The notes: generated by a model from the sequence alone, not told the origin. 60,095 nt of DNA from Oceanospirillaceae bacterium (GCA_013215375.1 JABSRB010000035.1:1-60095); one strand, 5' to 3'. Shown: positions 37,474-46,138, numbered from the stretch's first letter. Made by a program: numbers and translations.

Positions 37474-37547
37474 GGAATATGCGAACAAACTCACAACCAT
37501 TTCAGAGCTTGCCCGCATGTTCCTTAGTCATAGCCACAAAATGTGGC
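37474..37547 (+). promoter_or_regulatory. Structured 5' leader of rnr
   Basis: Two hairpins lie in the untranslated leader: GGAATATGCG (37474-37483) with CGCATGTTCC (37514-37523; one G-U pair) and GCCACA (37533-37538) with TGTGGC (37542-37547). The second ends 2 nt before the AAGGA ribosome site at 37550. The leader could control translation by temperature or by RNase R itself (inference). Confidence 0.5.
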
Positions 37548-37564
37548 ACAAGGAAATAGAATAA

Positions 37565-40195
37565 ATGAGTCAAGATTGGACTAAAAAAGACCCTTCTGCA
37601 AAATCAGAAGCGGCAAAATATGACAACCCCGTACCGAGTCGTGAATACATTTTGGAATTCATGGCCGGTTTTGGTGCTCCTATTTCACACCCAGATTTGT
37701 GTGAGCAGTTAAAAGTCACTGATGAAGATTCTTTCAACGCTGTGATGTATCGCTTAAAGGCGATGTGCCGCGATGGCCAGCTAATGAGCAATCGCAAAAA
37801 TGAGTTTGGCATTTTAAAACAGATGGATTTAGTGACTTGTAGAATCATCGGTCACAGAGACGGCTTTGGTTTTGCCAGCCCGGAAAAGGGCAGTGATCTG
37901 TTTTTATCTGCCAGACAAATGCGTCAGGTATTTGATGGCGATAAAGTGCTGATTCAGCCAATGGGTAAGGATTCCCGCGGGCGCCGTGAAGGTAAAATTG
38001 TCGAAGTGCTAGAGCACAACACATCTAAGCTAGTAGGGCGCTTTAGCGGCCAAGATGGCTTTGGTCATTTGCGCAGTGAGAATCAGCGTATTACTCAAGA
38101 GATCATCGTGATTGGTGATCCCGACTCGCCACTTAAATACGAAAACAACCAGTTAGTAGTCGTTGAAGTGACCCAGCAGCCGAGCAAACGCAATTTGGCC
38201 CAGGCCAAAGTGATTGAAGTGCTAGGCGATCACATGGCGCCGGGCATGGAAATTCAAGTGGCTATCCACAACTATGATATCCCTGATGTATGGCCGCAAG
38301 AAGTACTAGAGCAGATTGATTCACTATCCCCTGAGGTAACAGAAGCCTCTAAAAAAGGCCGTATTGATTTACGTCACTTGCCACTAGTCACTATCGATGG
38401 TGAAGATGCACGTGACTTTGATGATGCGGTGTATGCCGAGCCTAAAAAATCTGGTGGTTGGCGTTTATGGGTAGCAATAGCAGATGTTTCGCACTACGTT
38501 ATTCCCAATACAGAATTAGATATAGAAGCGCACCGTCGTGGTAACTCAGTATATTTCCCTGATTTTGTAGTACCTATGCTGCCAGAAATTCTCTCAAATG
38601 GATTGTGCTCACTCAAACCTAAAGTTGACAGACTGGCCATGGTTTGCGAGATGACCATTAGTGCAGCAGGGCGCATGTCTGGCTACAAGTTTTACGAGGC
38701 GGTGATTAACTCTCATGCGCGCCTGACGTATAACAAAGTCGGCACTATGCTGGAAGATGACAGTACCGGTGATGCACTCAGAGAAGAGTACAAAGCAGTA
38801 TTACCGCACTTACGCAGCTTGAAAAAACTCTACACCGCGTTACGAGCAGCACGTGAAAAACGTGGCGCGATGGATTTTGATACCGTTGAGACCCGCGTCA
38901 TATTTGCAGAAGATCGCAAGATCGACAAAATTATACCGGTAGTGCGCAACGATGCGCACAAGCTCATTGAAGAGTGCATGTTGTGCGCCAACGTCGCTAC
39001 AGCGCGCTTTATTATGAGTGCTAAAATGCCAAGCTTGTACCGTGTGCACGAGCCGCCAAAAAAAGAGCGCTTAGGAAACTTGCGCAGCTATTTAGCGGAG
39101 CTTGGATTAGAGCTCACTGGCCACGATGATCCACAACCAGGCGATTACCAAAAGCTAGCCGCACTGATTAGCGATAGAGCCGACAAACAAGTCATTCAAG
39201 TGATGATGTTGCGGTCCATGTCGCAAGCGGTTTACAGCCCAGAAGAGAGCGGACACTTTGGTTTGGCGTATCCAGCGTACACTCACTTTACCTCGCCTAT
39301 CAGACGTTACCCTGATCTACTGATACATCGTGCTATACGCTCGTTAATTCACTCAGACAGCCCATTAAGCTCCATCGTGCGCCCTGAGGGTTTCACGGCT
39401 AACCCAATCTACCAATACAATTACTCAATAGAGCAAGTGCTGCAATTGGGCGAACATTGTTCTATGACTGAACGTCGCGCCGATGATGCCACTCGTGATG
39501 TAATGGCATGGCTCAAATGCGAGTATATGCAGGAAGAAGTGGGCAACGATTTTGAAGGTGTGGTCACTGCCGTTACCGGCTTTGGCCTGTTTGTTGAAAT
39601 TAAAGATGTTTATGTCGAAGGGCTGGTACATATTACTGCGCTGCCTAAAGACTACTATCACTTTGAAGCGGCTAAACAGCGCATGGTTGGCGAGCGCACC
39701 CATAAAGTGTTCCGTTTAGGCGATCAGTTAAAAGTGAAAGTTGTCTCGGTTAATCTCGATGATCGAAAAATTGATTTTGAGCTGGTAGCTACTATTGCCA
39801 GTGCCAAAAAAGCTAAATCCGTTAAAAGCAGTAAAGTTAAAGGTAAAAAAGTGAAAGAAAGCACTACAGACAAAGCAGCGCCCTCTAAGCGCAAAGCAAA
39901 GAAATCAGAATACGCTGAAGATACTTACAGTACCGCCCAGCTCAAAGCGGCAGCAAAGCCTGAGCGTGAAGCCGAGCTCAATGTCGATGAAGCACCGGCA
40001 ACTCCAAGACCTAAGCGCAAGCCTAAGAAAGTGAAGAATAAGGCAGTGGGTGATGGCGTTAAAGTGCATATGTCGGCAGCAGAGCGTGAAGTGGCAGCTC
40101 TGAACAAGGGCAGCAAAGGGGTTTCTAATCGGGCTAAGAAGCGTAAAGCGAAGAAGGTATTAAAAAAGTCAGTGAAGCGCCAACAGCAGGATTAG
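37565..40195 (+). CDS. rnr: Ribonuclease R
   Basis: An 876-aa processive 3'-5' exoribonuclease able to degrade structured RNA. Seen: an N-terminal helix-turn-helix-like segment (about 20-80), cold-shock domains, an RNB catalytic domain with DGEDARDFDDAVYAE (metal-binding aspartates), YAHFTSPIRRYPDLL-type motif (YTHFTSPIRRYPDLLIHRAI), an S1 domain (FEGVVTAVTGFGLFVEI), and a long Lys/Arg-rich tail (about 740-876) as in other gammaproteobacterial RNase R. It has its own promoter. In many relatives rlmB follows; here the DGR locus does. Confidence 0.96.
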   Translation: MSQDWTKKDPSAKSEAAKYDNPVPSREYILEFMAGFGAPISHPDLCEQLKVTDEDSFNAVMYRLKAMCRDGQLMSNRKNEFGILKQMDLVTCRIIGHRDGFGFASPEKGSDLFLSARQMRQVFDGDKVLIQPMGKDSRGRREGKIVEVLEHNTSKLVGRFSGQDGFGHLRSENQRITQEIIVIGDPDSPLKYENNQLVVVEVTQQPSKRNLAQAKVIEVLGDHMAPGMEIQVAIHNYDIPDVWPQEVLEQIDSLSPEVTEASKKGRIDLRHLPLVTIDGEDARDFDDAVYAEPKKSGGWRLWVAIADVSHYVIPNTELDIEAHRRGNSVYFPDFVVPMLPEILSNGLCSLKPKVDRLAMVCEMTISAAGRMSGYKFYEAVINSHARLTYNKVGTMLEDDSTGDALREEYKAVLPHLRSLKKLYTALRAAREKRGAMDFDTVETRVIFAEDRKIDKIIPVVRNDAHKLIEECMLCANVATARFIMSAKMPSLYRVHEPPKKERLGNLRSYLAELGLELTGHDDPQPGDYQKLAALISDRADKQVIQVMMLRSMSQAVYSPEESGHFGLAYPAYTHFTSPIRRYPDLLIHRAIRSLIHSDSPLSSIVRPEGFTANPIYQYNYSIEQVLQLGEHCSMTERRADDATRDVMAWLKCEYMQEEVGNDFEGVVTAVTGFGLFVEIKDVYVEGLVHITALPKDYYHFEAAKQRMVGERTHKVFRLGDQLKVKVVSVNLDDRKIDFELVATIASAKKAKSVKSSKVKGKKVKESTTDKAAPSKRKAKKSEYAEDTYSTAQLKAAAKPEREAELNVDEAPATPRPKRKPKKVKNKAVGDGVKVHMSAAEREVAALNKGSKGVSNRAKKRKAKKVLKKSVKRQQQD

Positions 40196-40202
40196 AATAT
40201 CC

Positions 40203-40232
40203 CCAGCACTAACGATGTTAGTGCTGGTATTT
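40203..40232 (+). terminator. Hairpin terminator after rnr
   Basis: An 11-bp perfect stem, CCAGCACTAAC (40203-40213) with GTTAGTGCTGG (40217-40227) and a 3-nt loop, starts 7 bp past the stop. The following TATTTACC is a weak T-tract. Confidence 0.7.
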
Positions 40233-40343
40233 ACCCAAATATTACACTTCTTTTAAACCTCAGATTCTTAGTAGTTTCGACTGCGTCGAGTTCATTTCTT
40301 TTTGCGAAAAAAAGAAACGGAACCAAAGAAAATTTCGCCCGTA

Positions 40344-40478
40344 CGATTACCGAAAGCCTCCTCCGCTATTATCTAAATTGCCGGCCGCTCAGATAGGCCG
40401 TCCATGGCCTAGCTTCGCTCTCCACGACATCCTGTCGTTCCGCTTCGTCAATTTAGACAATAGCTCCGGCGGTAATCC
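40344..40478. repeat. Long imperfect palindrome downstream of rnr
   Basis: GCTATTATCTAAATTG (40365-40380) is mirrored at 15 of 16 positions by 40449-40464, and GATTACCG near 40344-40352 by CGGTAATC near 40470-40478, giving roughly 30-bp arms around a 68-bp centre. It lies in the gene-free 40228-40656 stretch. It could be a MITE-like insertion marking the boundary of the DGR island. No second copy was seen in the window. Confidence 0.5.
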
Positions 40479-40656
40479 AAGGGGATTTGTGGCTCCGAAG
40501 CCAGTTTTTTGTCTATAGTATTTCAGTTGTATAAAACCCATCTTGTAGAGCCCCACTATTTCTTTTACTTTTTTTTGAATTATAAAAATGTTGAGAACAT
40601 TTCTGTATGGAATACCTTTTAGTAAGCTTTAAATTATTGAATCGATTGTAGTAATC

Positions 40657-43600
40657 GTGCAGTATCTTAACAAATGGATTTTTGAGGTTAAAAATATAGT
40701 GCCTAGTATAAATGGAAAAAACGATTTTAAAGCCCCTATTGAATATGCAGCAGAAGCCGGTGTGATCTTCTTAACGATAGCATGCGGTTGTGTTTCTCCT
40801 GCATTAGCGTTATTTCCCGGTGTTTTGAAAGGTGTTAACTTATTAATTAGCCAAAAGAACCCTGAAAAACATGTAAAAAAGGTTCTTGCAAAGCATCTTA
40901 ATATTAATGGGGTGGTCGACAAAAAATCGTTTATTTTGGATGCTGTTTCTAATAATTTATTAAGCTACTTAACGGGTGAAGGTATTGACCTAGAGTCATT
41001 CACCTCTATAGATGATTCAGTAAAGGAGTTAACAGCTCAATATTTAAATGAAGACCTTAGTGGAGAATTACAACATTCAGTACGGGCTACTCTCAATGAA
41101 ATACTGGGATATATACCAACCACAGCATTAGATCTACTACCTATTTATGAGAGGTGTAATGATATTGAAAATACGATTAGAGAAATGGATGAATATAAAG
41201 AACTCTTAAAGTTATTACCTGACTTGCCTAATCTGTCTAAACAAATTGTTGAAATGCAATCTGAAATTAAAGAGTTGCAAAAGCCACACCGTGAAGCACA
41301 ACAGTTAGCATCTACTTTTATGGGTAAGTATTATAAAGCGTTAAGGCTTAGCGCGGTTACTAATGCCGCGTTAGATGAAAACTTGCATAAAAGCGCGCTC
41401 GATTTTATAGATCACTATGTCGATGCCTATTACGAGCAGGATACATTGAATGGTAATAAAAGAGGTAAAGAACCAATACTTTTAAGCGATTGGCTTATCG
41501 GCAAACCCTTGGTGTTTATTAAAGGCAATGCCGGTATGGGAAAAAGTACATTCTTAGAATATTGCTTTGCCAAAGCAATTATCGAGTTAAAAGCATCTAC
41601 GAAAGCTAATCAACCTATTTTGTTATTTATTCGAATTCAAGATTTTACTAAAATTTATGATGAAGGTGATTTAGACTTTTTTGCCCACATTAAGCGTTAT
41701 TTAGTACGCCTAAACTATGATAATGATGAAGGAAAAGGCGTTGATAAGTTTGTTGAATATATTGAATCAGCTGTCATCCATTTATATTTAGATGGTCTAG
41801 ATGAAACAGAAGACCTTTACAGAGAAAAATTGTTAGAATCTTTAAAAAAATGGTATTTCTCGAATCCAAATATTGAAAAAATAGTGATTAGCGGCAGGCC
41901 TAATGCTTTTAAAAACATTGATAATTTTTTATTAGAATGGCGAGATAAGCAGTATGTTGAGCAGGCATTCATTGCTCCTTTTATTCCAGATCAAATCAAT
42001 AGCTATATCGAAAAGCGCGTTAAACAAATTTCATTTGGTAAAGTTTCAGGTTGCAGCGATAAAGTCAGTGCTTTGAAAGCATTGCAAACAAAGTTGAGTG
42101 TAGAGCAAAGCGAAAACCTCTCAATCATGGCTAAGACACCATTACTTCTTAGTATGATGTGTGAATTAGTTGAATCTGGCGAAAGTCATTCAGGGTTACT
42201 TGATACTACGACAGCGTTGTATGAGCAAATGTTAAAGTTAATGCTGATTAATTGGAGTGTCAAAAAGGTAGAAAAACAGTTACAACGAAATAAACTAAGT
42301 GAAATATTAAAAACAAATTACCCTAAAGTATTCAATGAAATGTGCGCTCTTGCGCATACATCATTTATAGGCGGTGCTGGCTATCAATCGATACCGGCAG
42401 ATCTTGTTAAAAAGACTGAAAAAGAAATAGCCAATATTGTTAGTCTCATCTCTAAAATTCCAATCCAGCATGAACAATATTTGGGTGACCATTGCGGTAT
42501 TCTAGGAGAGAGGGAATGGGAGAATGGGAAACCTAAAACCTATGCTTTTCTTCATAATACATTTATGGAGTACTTGTTAGCATGCTATTGCTGTCGCGCG
42601 GATGATTTCCGAACTTTTTATGAGAGGCATCTTCAACAAGATAGCCCTAGTGTTAAAAAGGATGAAAAAATATATATTTTTATCATTGAACTTCTTATCC
42701 ATAAACCTAATCCGGACTGGTTTAAGCAGTTAGTGGGGATATATATTCAAAGAATCAATCGACTATTTATGGATTCGATTGAAAACGATTTCGAAAAAGA
42801 AATTGCATACACCGATACTGGGCTTTCTATTCGTGTTTATCTAGATCGGATTGAAAATAGTATTGATATAATACAAAACTCAAGTAGTCAAAAGCGGGAC
42901 TTTTTAGATGCTTTTTATTTCTCTGATTATTATCCAAACGCATCGGTATTAAAAGAATTTTTAAACTTTAAAAATCAATGTTTTGAAAGAGGAGAAAGTA
43001 ACTGCTCAGAAAAAGGCTTTAAGATTAGAGCGAAGATGCTTAGGTTGATCTATCGAATAGAATCTCTTTTTGAAGAAAAGTACCCGCTACCAACTTATAA
43101 CGACGATGACTGGGTGCAAGTTACACCGAAGCAGCTAGTGTTGTTAGGTAGTGAAAATCCAGATAACGGCGATGAAAAATGGAAACGCGATGAGGGTATA
43201 GAGCTTAAACCTTATAAAGTTGCCGTCAAACCAGTGTGTTACGAAGAGTTCAAAGCTTTCGCCGATGATGAAGAAGGTTATAATTTTTTATTGCAAATAA
43301 GTAATGATAATGAGCCTGATTGGTTTAAGCATAGTTTTAGTGAAAAAATCAAAAAGGCGTTTCGCGCTCAAGGCGAGTTTCAAGACGGTAACAAATTGTT
43401 CTATAAATATAATATATCCAAGCATCCCATCGTCGGTGTCAGTTTTTTTGATGCTATCGTTTATGCCGCTTGGTTAAGCCACAAACACAACAAAACCTAT
43501 AGCTTGCCGAGCGAAGCGCAATGGGAGTATATGGCAGCAGGCCCCGATAGGCATGAATACCCTTGGGGTAGCGATGATGATCCAATGATGCGAAATGGTA

Positions 43601-43929
43601 TGCGCTCGATAGGCTCTACTAGTGCTGTTGGGATGTATTCTAATGCAGCGCAAGCACATCTCATCTCAGGGCATTGGGCTGCACCGATTGCAGATGTATC
43701 TGGTAATGTGATGGAGTGGTGTAAAACTCAATATACAGATGATGGTTATACTAGTGAATACGAAATCGATATTGATTTACCAAATTCAGAAATGACAAAT
43801 GATACGGAAGCTGTGTTGCGCGGCGGCTGTTGGGGCAACTATACCATTTGGCTGCGCTGCTCTTCCCGTGGCGGGAGGCGGGCGGATAGGCGTGGCAGCA
43901 GCTGCGGATTTCGTTTAATCCAGGACTAA
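40657..43929 (+). CDS. DGR target protein: NACHT NTPase with C-terminal FGE-sulfatase/CLec variable domain
   Basis: 1090 aa from GTG 40657; GTG 40699 is an alternative with GAGG upstream. The N-terminal about 280 residues are helical with one hydrophobic stretch (36-60). A NACHT/STAND-type NTPase follows: Walker A GNAGMGKST (290-298), Walker B LYLDGLDETED (about 376-386) and VISGRPN (about 409), then a helical region to about 810. The C-terminus (about 815-1090) is a formylglycine-generating-enzyme-like C-type lectin fold: LPSEAQWEYMAAG, YPWG, VSGNVMEWC and RGGCW...GFRLIQD. The last 40 residues are encoded by the variable repeat. With no signal peptide, it is likely an intracellular NTP-driven sensor whose recognition face is diversified. 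Confidence 0.88.
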   Translation: MQYLNKWIFEVKNIVPSINGKNDFKAPIEYAAEAGVIFLTIACGCVSPALALFPGVLKGVNLLISQKNPEKHVKKVLAKHLNINGVVDKKSFILDAVSNNLLSYLTGEGIDLESFTSIDDSVKELTAQYLNEDLSGELQHSVRATLNEILGYIPTTALDLLPIYERCNDIENTIREMDEYKELLKLLPDLPNLSKQIVEMQSEIKELQKPHREAQQLASTFMGKYYKALRLSAVTNAALDENLHKSALDFIDHYVDAYYEQDTLNGNKRGKEPILLSDWLIGKPLVFIKGNAGMGKSTFLEYCFAKAIIELKASTKANQPILLFIRIQDFTKIYDEGDLDFFAHIKRYLVRLNYDNDEGKGVDKFVEYIESAVIHLYLDGLDETEDLYREKLLESLKKWYFSNPNIEKIVISGRPNAFKNIDNFLLEWRDKQYVEQAFIAPFIPDQINSYIEKRVKQISFGKVSGCSDKVSALKALQTKLSVEQSENLSIMAKTPLLLSMMCELVESGESHSGLLDTTTALYEQMLKLMLINWSVKKVEKQLQRNKLSEILKTNYPKVFNEMCALAHTSFIGGAGYQSIPADLVKKTEKEIANIVSLISKIPIQHEQYLGDHCGILGEREWENGKPKTYAFLHNTFMEYLLACYCCRADDFRTFYERHLQQDSPSVKKDEKIYIFIIELLIHKPNPDWFKQLVGIYIQRINRLFMDSIENDFEKEIAYTDTGLSIRVYLDRIENSIDIIQNSSSQKRDFLDAFYFSDYYPNASVLKEFLNFKNQCFERGESNCSEKGFKIRAKMLRLIYRIESLFEEKYPLPTYNDDDWVQVTPKQLVLLGSENPDNGDEKWKRDEGIELKPYKVAVKPVCYEEFKAFADDEEGYNFLLQISNDNEPDWFKHSFSEKIKKAFRAQGEFQDGNKLFYKYNISKHPIVGVSFFDAIVYAAWLSHKHNKTYSLPSEAQWEYMAAGPDRHEYPWGSDDDPMMRNGMRSIGSTSAVGMYSNAAQAHLISGHWAAPIADVSGNVMEWCKTQYTDDGYTSEYEIDIDLPNSEMTNDTEAVLRGGCWGNYTIWLRCSSRGGRRADRRGSSCGFRLIQD
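43804..43923 (+). repeat. DGR variable repeat (VR)
   Basis: 120 bp at the extreme 3' end of the NACHT-FGE gene, aligned without gaps to the template at 45344-45463. There are 20 mismatches, 18 at template adenines (14 A to G, 4 A to T). The other two are T/C differences at synonymous third positions. The last 21 bp differ only at the first base (a template adenine) and would serve as the homology where cDNA priming initiates. Similarity ends right after CAG, 3 codons before and including the stop. Diversified residues include GNYTIW, RGG, ADRRGSSC. Confidence 0.93.
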
Positions 43930-43976
43930 TTTACCTTTATCCTTTGATCTTTTACCCTTTGTTTTAAGGAGTTGAT

Positions 43977-44318
43977 ATGCACCAAGATAAACAGCCCAAA
44001 GCGGTATTAGATTGTCATAATGTGCTGTTGTATGTTATTCCGCAGCTTGATAAGTTTCCGCGAAATAGACGTTTTACTTTAGGCGATAAAATCGAGAAAA
44101 CCTTACTGACGATTTTAGAGGCACTGGTTGATGCGGCTTTTAGTGCACAAAAGCGGGCGAGTTTAACGCTGGCGAATCGCAAACTTGAAGTGCTGCGCCA
44201 CTTGTGGCGCTTGGCTTTTGAGCTAAAGGCCATTGCTATGAAGGCTTATGAACACGGGGCGCGTTTGTTTAATGAGCTGGGCGCGCAAGTCGGTGGCTGG
44301 CTAAAGTCGGCCAAATAA
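43977..44318 (+). CDS. avd: DGR accessory variability determinant (Avd)
   Basis: A 113-aa all-helical basic protein with AAGGAG 9 nt upstream of the ATG. Four amphipathic helices (about 10-30, 33-60, 62-90, 92-110), including FPRNRRFTLGDKIEKTLLTILEAL, match the four-helix-bundle Avd family, which forms a pentamer that binds the reverse transcriptase and template RNA in Bordetella-phage DGR. It starts 47 bp after the target gene and ends one base before the RT start codon, so the three genes form one operon. It appears intact. Confidence 0.88.
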   Translation: MHQDKQPKAVLDCHNVLLYVIPQLDKFPRNRRFTLGDKIEKTLLTILEALVDAAFSAQKRASLTLANRKLEVLRHLWRLAFELKAIAMKAYEHGARLFNELGAQVGGWLKSAK

Positions 44319-44319
44319 C

Positions 44320-45180
44320 ATGCAAAGATTAGTGGATGTTTGGCCGCAAATCAGTAGCTTTGCTAATTTATATCAGGCGTATCGTAAAGCGCGTAAGGGT
44401 AAGCGACAGCGCAAAGATGTGATTCAATTCGAGCTGAACTTAGAAGCTGAGCTATTTGCATTGGAGCGTGAGTTACGTAGCGGTAATTACCAGCCAAGGC
44501 CCTATCGGTTATTTGTGATTAAAGAGCGCAAGCGGCGTGAAATAGCGGCGGCTGCTTTTCGTGATAGGGTGGTGCAACATTCCATCATGTTGGTGCTGGA
44601 ACCCCACTTAGAGCAGTGTTTTATTACCCATAGTTATGCGTGCCGCAAAGGTAAAGGCGTGCATCGAGCGGTAGATCAGTATCAACGCTGGGCGCAGCAC
44701 TATAACTATTGTATGAAGCTGGATATTCAGCGCTATTTCCCACAAGTAGATCATCTATTATTGAAAAAGCAGCTGCGTCTTTACATCCAAGACGTGGATT
44801 TACTGTACTGCTTAGCCAACATTGTCGACTCCTACCCAGAAGATGATTTAAGCGAGCGACCTATCGGTATGCCAATTGGTAATTTAACCAGTCAGATATT
44901 TGCCAATTTATACCTCAATCAAATAGACCACTTTTTAGCAGCGCAATCTAATATTCGTTACTTACGCTACGTGGATTATTTTATTGTATTAGGGCGCGAT
45001 AAAGAGAGTTTATGGCAGCTCAAAGCGAGTTTGAGTGCGAATTTACAGTGCCTGCATTTGAATTTACATCCACGTAAAGCACAAGTGATGCGAGTGACGG
45101 AGCGCTTAGATATTCTTGGTTATAAAGTTTCTAGAGGTCGGCGCTGGCTGCGCAATGACAACGGTCATCGCTTTAATTGA
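44320..45180 (+). CDS. DGR reverse transcriptase, prematurely terminated and YxDD-mutant
   Basis: A 286-aa group-II-like retroelement RT of the DGR branch. Seen: basic N-terminus QAYRKARKGKRQRKDV, motif A YCMKLDIQRYFPQVD (first catalytic Asp present), DGR-specific IGNLTSQIFANLYLNQIDHF (instead of QGxxxSP), and LHPRKAQV...DILGYKVSRGRRW. Two defects: the catalytic motif reads YVDY (217-220; TAT at 44977-44979 where GAT is expected), and the frame stops at TGA 45178-45180, whereas homologous sequence continues in the same frame to 45336. Restoring the stop to CGA would give a normal-length RT of about 338 aa. Confidence 0.9.
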   Translation: MQRLVDVWPQISSFANLYQAYRKARKGKRQRKDVIQFELNLEAELFALERELRSGNYQPRPYRLFVIKERKRREIAAAAFRDRVVQHSIMLVLEPHLEQCFITHSYACRKGKGVHRAVDQYQRWAQHYNYCMKLDIQRYFPQVDHLLLKKQLRLYIQDVDLLYCLANIVDSYPEDDLSERPIGMPIGNLTSQIFANLYLNQIDHFLAAQSNIRYLRYVDYFIVLGRDKESLWQLKASLSANLQCLHLNLHPRKAQVMRVTERLDILGYKVSRGRRWLRNDNGHRFN

Positions 45181-45336
45181 AGGTTTAAGAAAATGGCGCA
45201 CAGCTATCGAAATGGGCGTTTGAGCATGGCAGAAATAAAGCCTAGAGTTGCCAGTTGGTTAGGCCATGCACAACATGCGCAAACGAAGGGCTTAGTGACA
45301 AAACTATTCAGGCAGGTTATCTTTAAAAAAGGGTGA
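45181..45336 (+). pseudogene. C-terminal remainder of the DGR reverse transcriptase
   Basis: In the same frame as the RT and directly after its TGA, 51 codons read RFKKMAHSYRNGRLSMAE, then IKPRVASWLGHAQHA and onwards, and end at TGA 45334-45336. SWLGHA.HA is the usual C-terminal block of DGR RTs. The context RFN-stop-RF suggests an Arg CGA to TGA transition at 45178. It would be translated only by read-through. Confidence 0.85.
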
Positions 45337-45343
45337 TACCTAA

Positions 45344-45463
45344 ACGAAAGCTGTGTTGCGCGGCGGTTGTTGGAACAACAATACCAATAGGCTGCGCTGT
45401 TCTTCCCGTAACAGGAGGCAAGCAAATAGGCGTAACAACAACAGCGGATTTCGTTTAATCCAG
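45344..45463 (+). repeat. DGR template repeat (TR)
   Basis: 120 bp, 7 bp past the RT remnant and not inside any convincing gene. It aligns gaplessly to VR 43804-43923. In the VR frame it is rich in AAC/AAT and AGG/CAA codons (W-N-N-N-T-N-R..., R-N-R-R-Q-A-N-R-R-N-N-N-S), the classic design in which adenine mutagenesis cannot create stop codons from AAY. It contains 35 adenines, 18 of which differ in VR. The order target-avd-RT-TR is one of the known DGR arrangements. Confidence 0.93.
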
Positions 45464-46138
45464 TGTGCCTTAATTACCAGAATGTTAACCCTTAAGGGGG
45501 CTAGCAGCGCGTGTTAGGTGTCCATGTGTATTACTCGCAGTTCAGCACGGATGCTGGGCTAAATAGTCTTGCCAAGGATGGCGGTTTTACTTAAAAAATG
45601 TCACTCAAGGCAGAATTTTTATCATCAACCGCTGTTGTTATCGTAATCAATCACCGTTGAACATAATTATAACGAAGGAGCCACTAAGCCCTTTGGCATA
45701 CCCCCCGAAGAGGAGGTTTAATTAAACTGTCCATGGAACCGCCAAATTGCTTACAATGTTGTAAGTACTTAGTTTTTGCTGGGTACAATATATTGACAGT
45801 GCATCCTGAACATATTTGTTCCTTGGTATCTATGCCACTGTGTTATACCGCACACCTTGTATATAAAATCTATATCGGGCGATGTCGCCCAGTACTTACA
45901 GTTGTGAGGTCTTCCCAGAGATGCTTTTCAAATAAAGTGGACGATAACAAAACGTTTGTTTTTCGAATTAAACGTTGTTCTTCATAGGCGGTGGATTATT
46001 GCTTAAAGGGCTAAAGTCCCAGTTAGCGTGCTCATTAAATTGGCTATAGTTTCTGTGTATAGAGGCTCTAGATTTATTCTACTATTCAACGGCGCTCAGT
46101 AACGGTAGATTGGGGAAAAACATCAATAACTAAAAGAT
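45464..46138. other. Gene-free region downstream of the DGR
   Basis: About 675 bp with no convincing gene. An 84-codon frame at 45733 is Cys-rich and without homology that I recognise. A GGGCGATGTCGCCC palindrome lies at about 45877-45890, and a CCCCCCGAAGAGGAGG segment at about 45703-45718 resembles an insertion-sequence end. Probably decayed mobile DNA bordering the island. Confidence 0.45.

Noticed and set aside
45640-45720. Second copy of the palindromic insertion seen at 3545-3712
   Set aside because: Both contain TTTAATT next to CCCC/GGGG-rich palindromes, but the alignment is too short to be convincing.
45733-45987. 84-codon Cys-rich frame downstream of the DGR
   Set aside because: No ribosome site of note, odd composition and a palindrome inside it; lies in decayed sequence.
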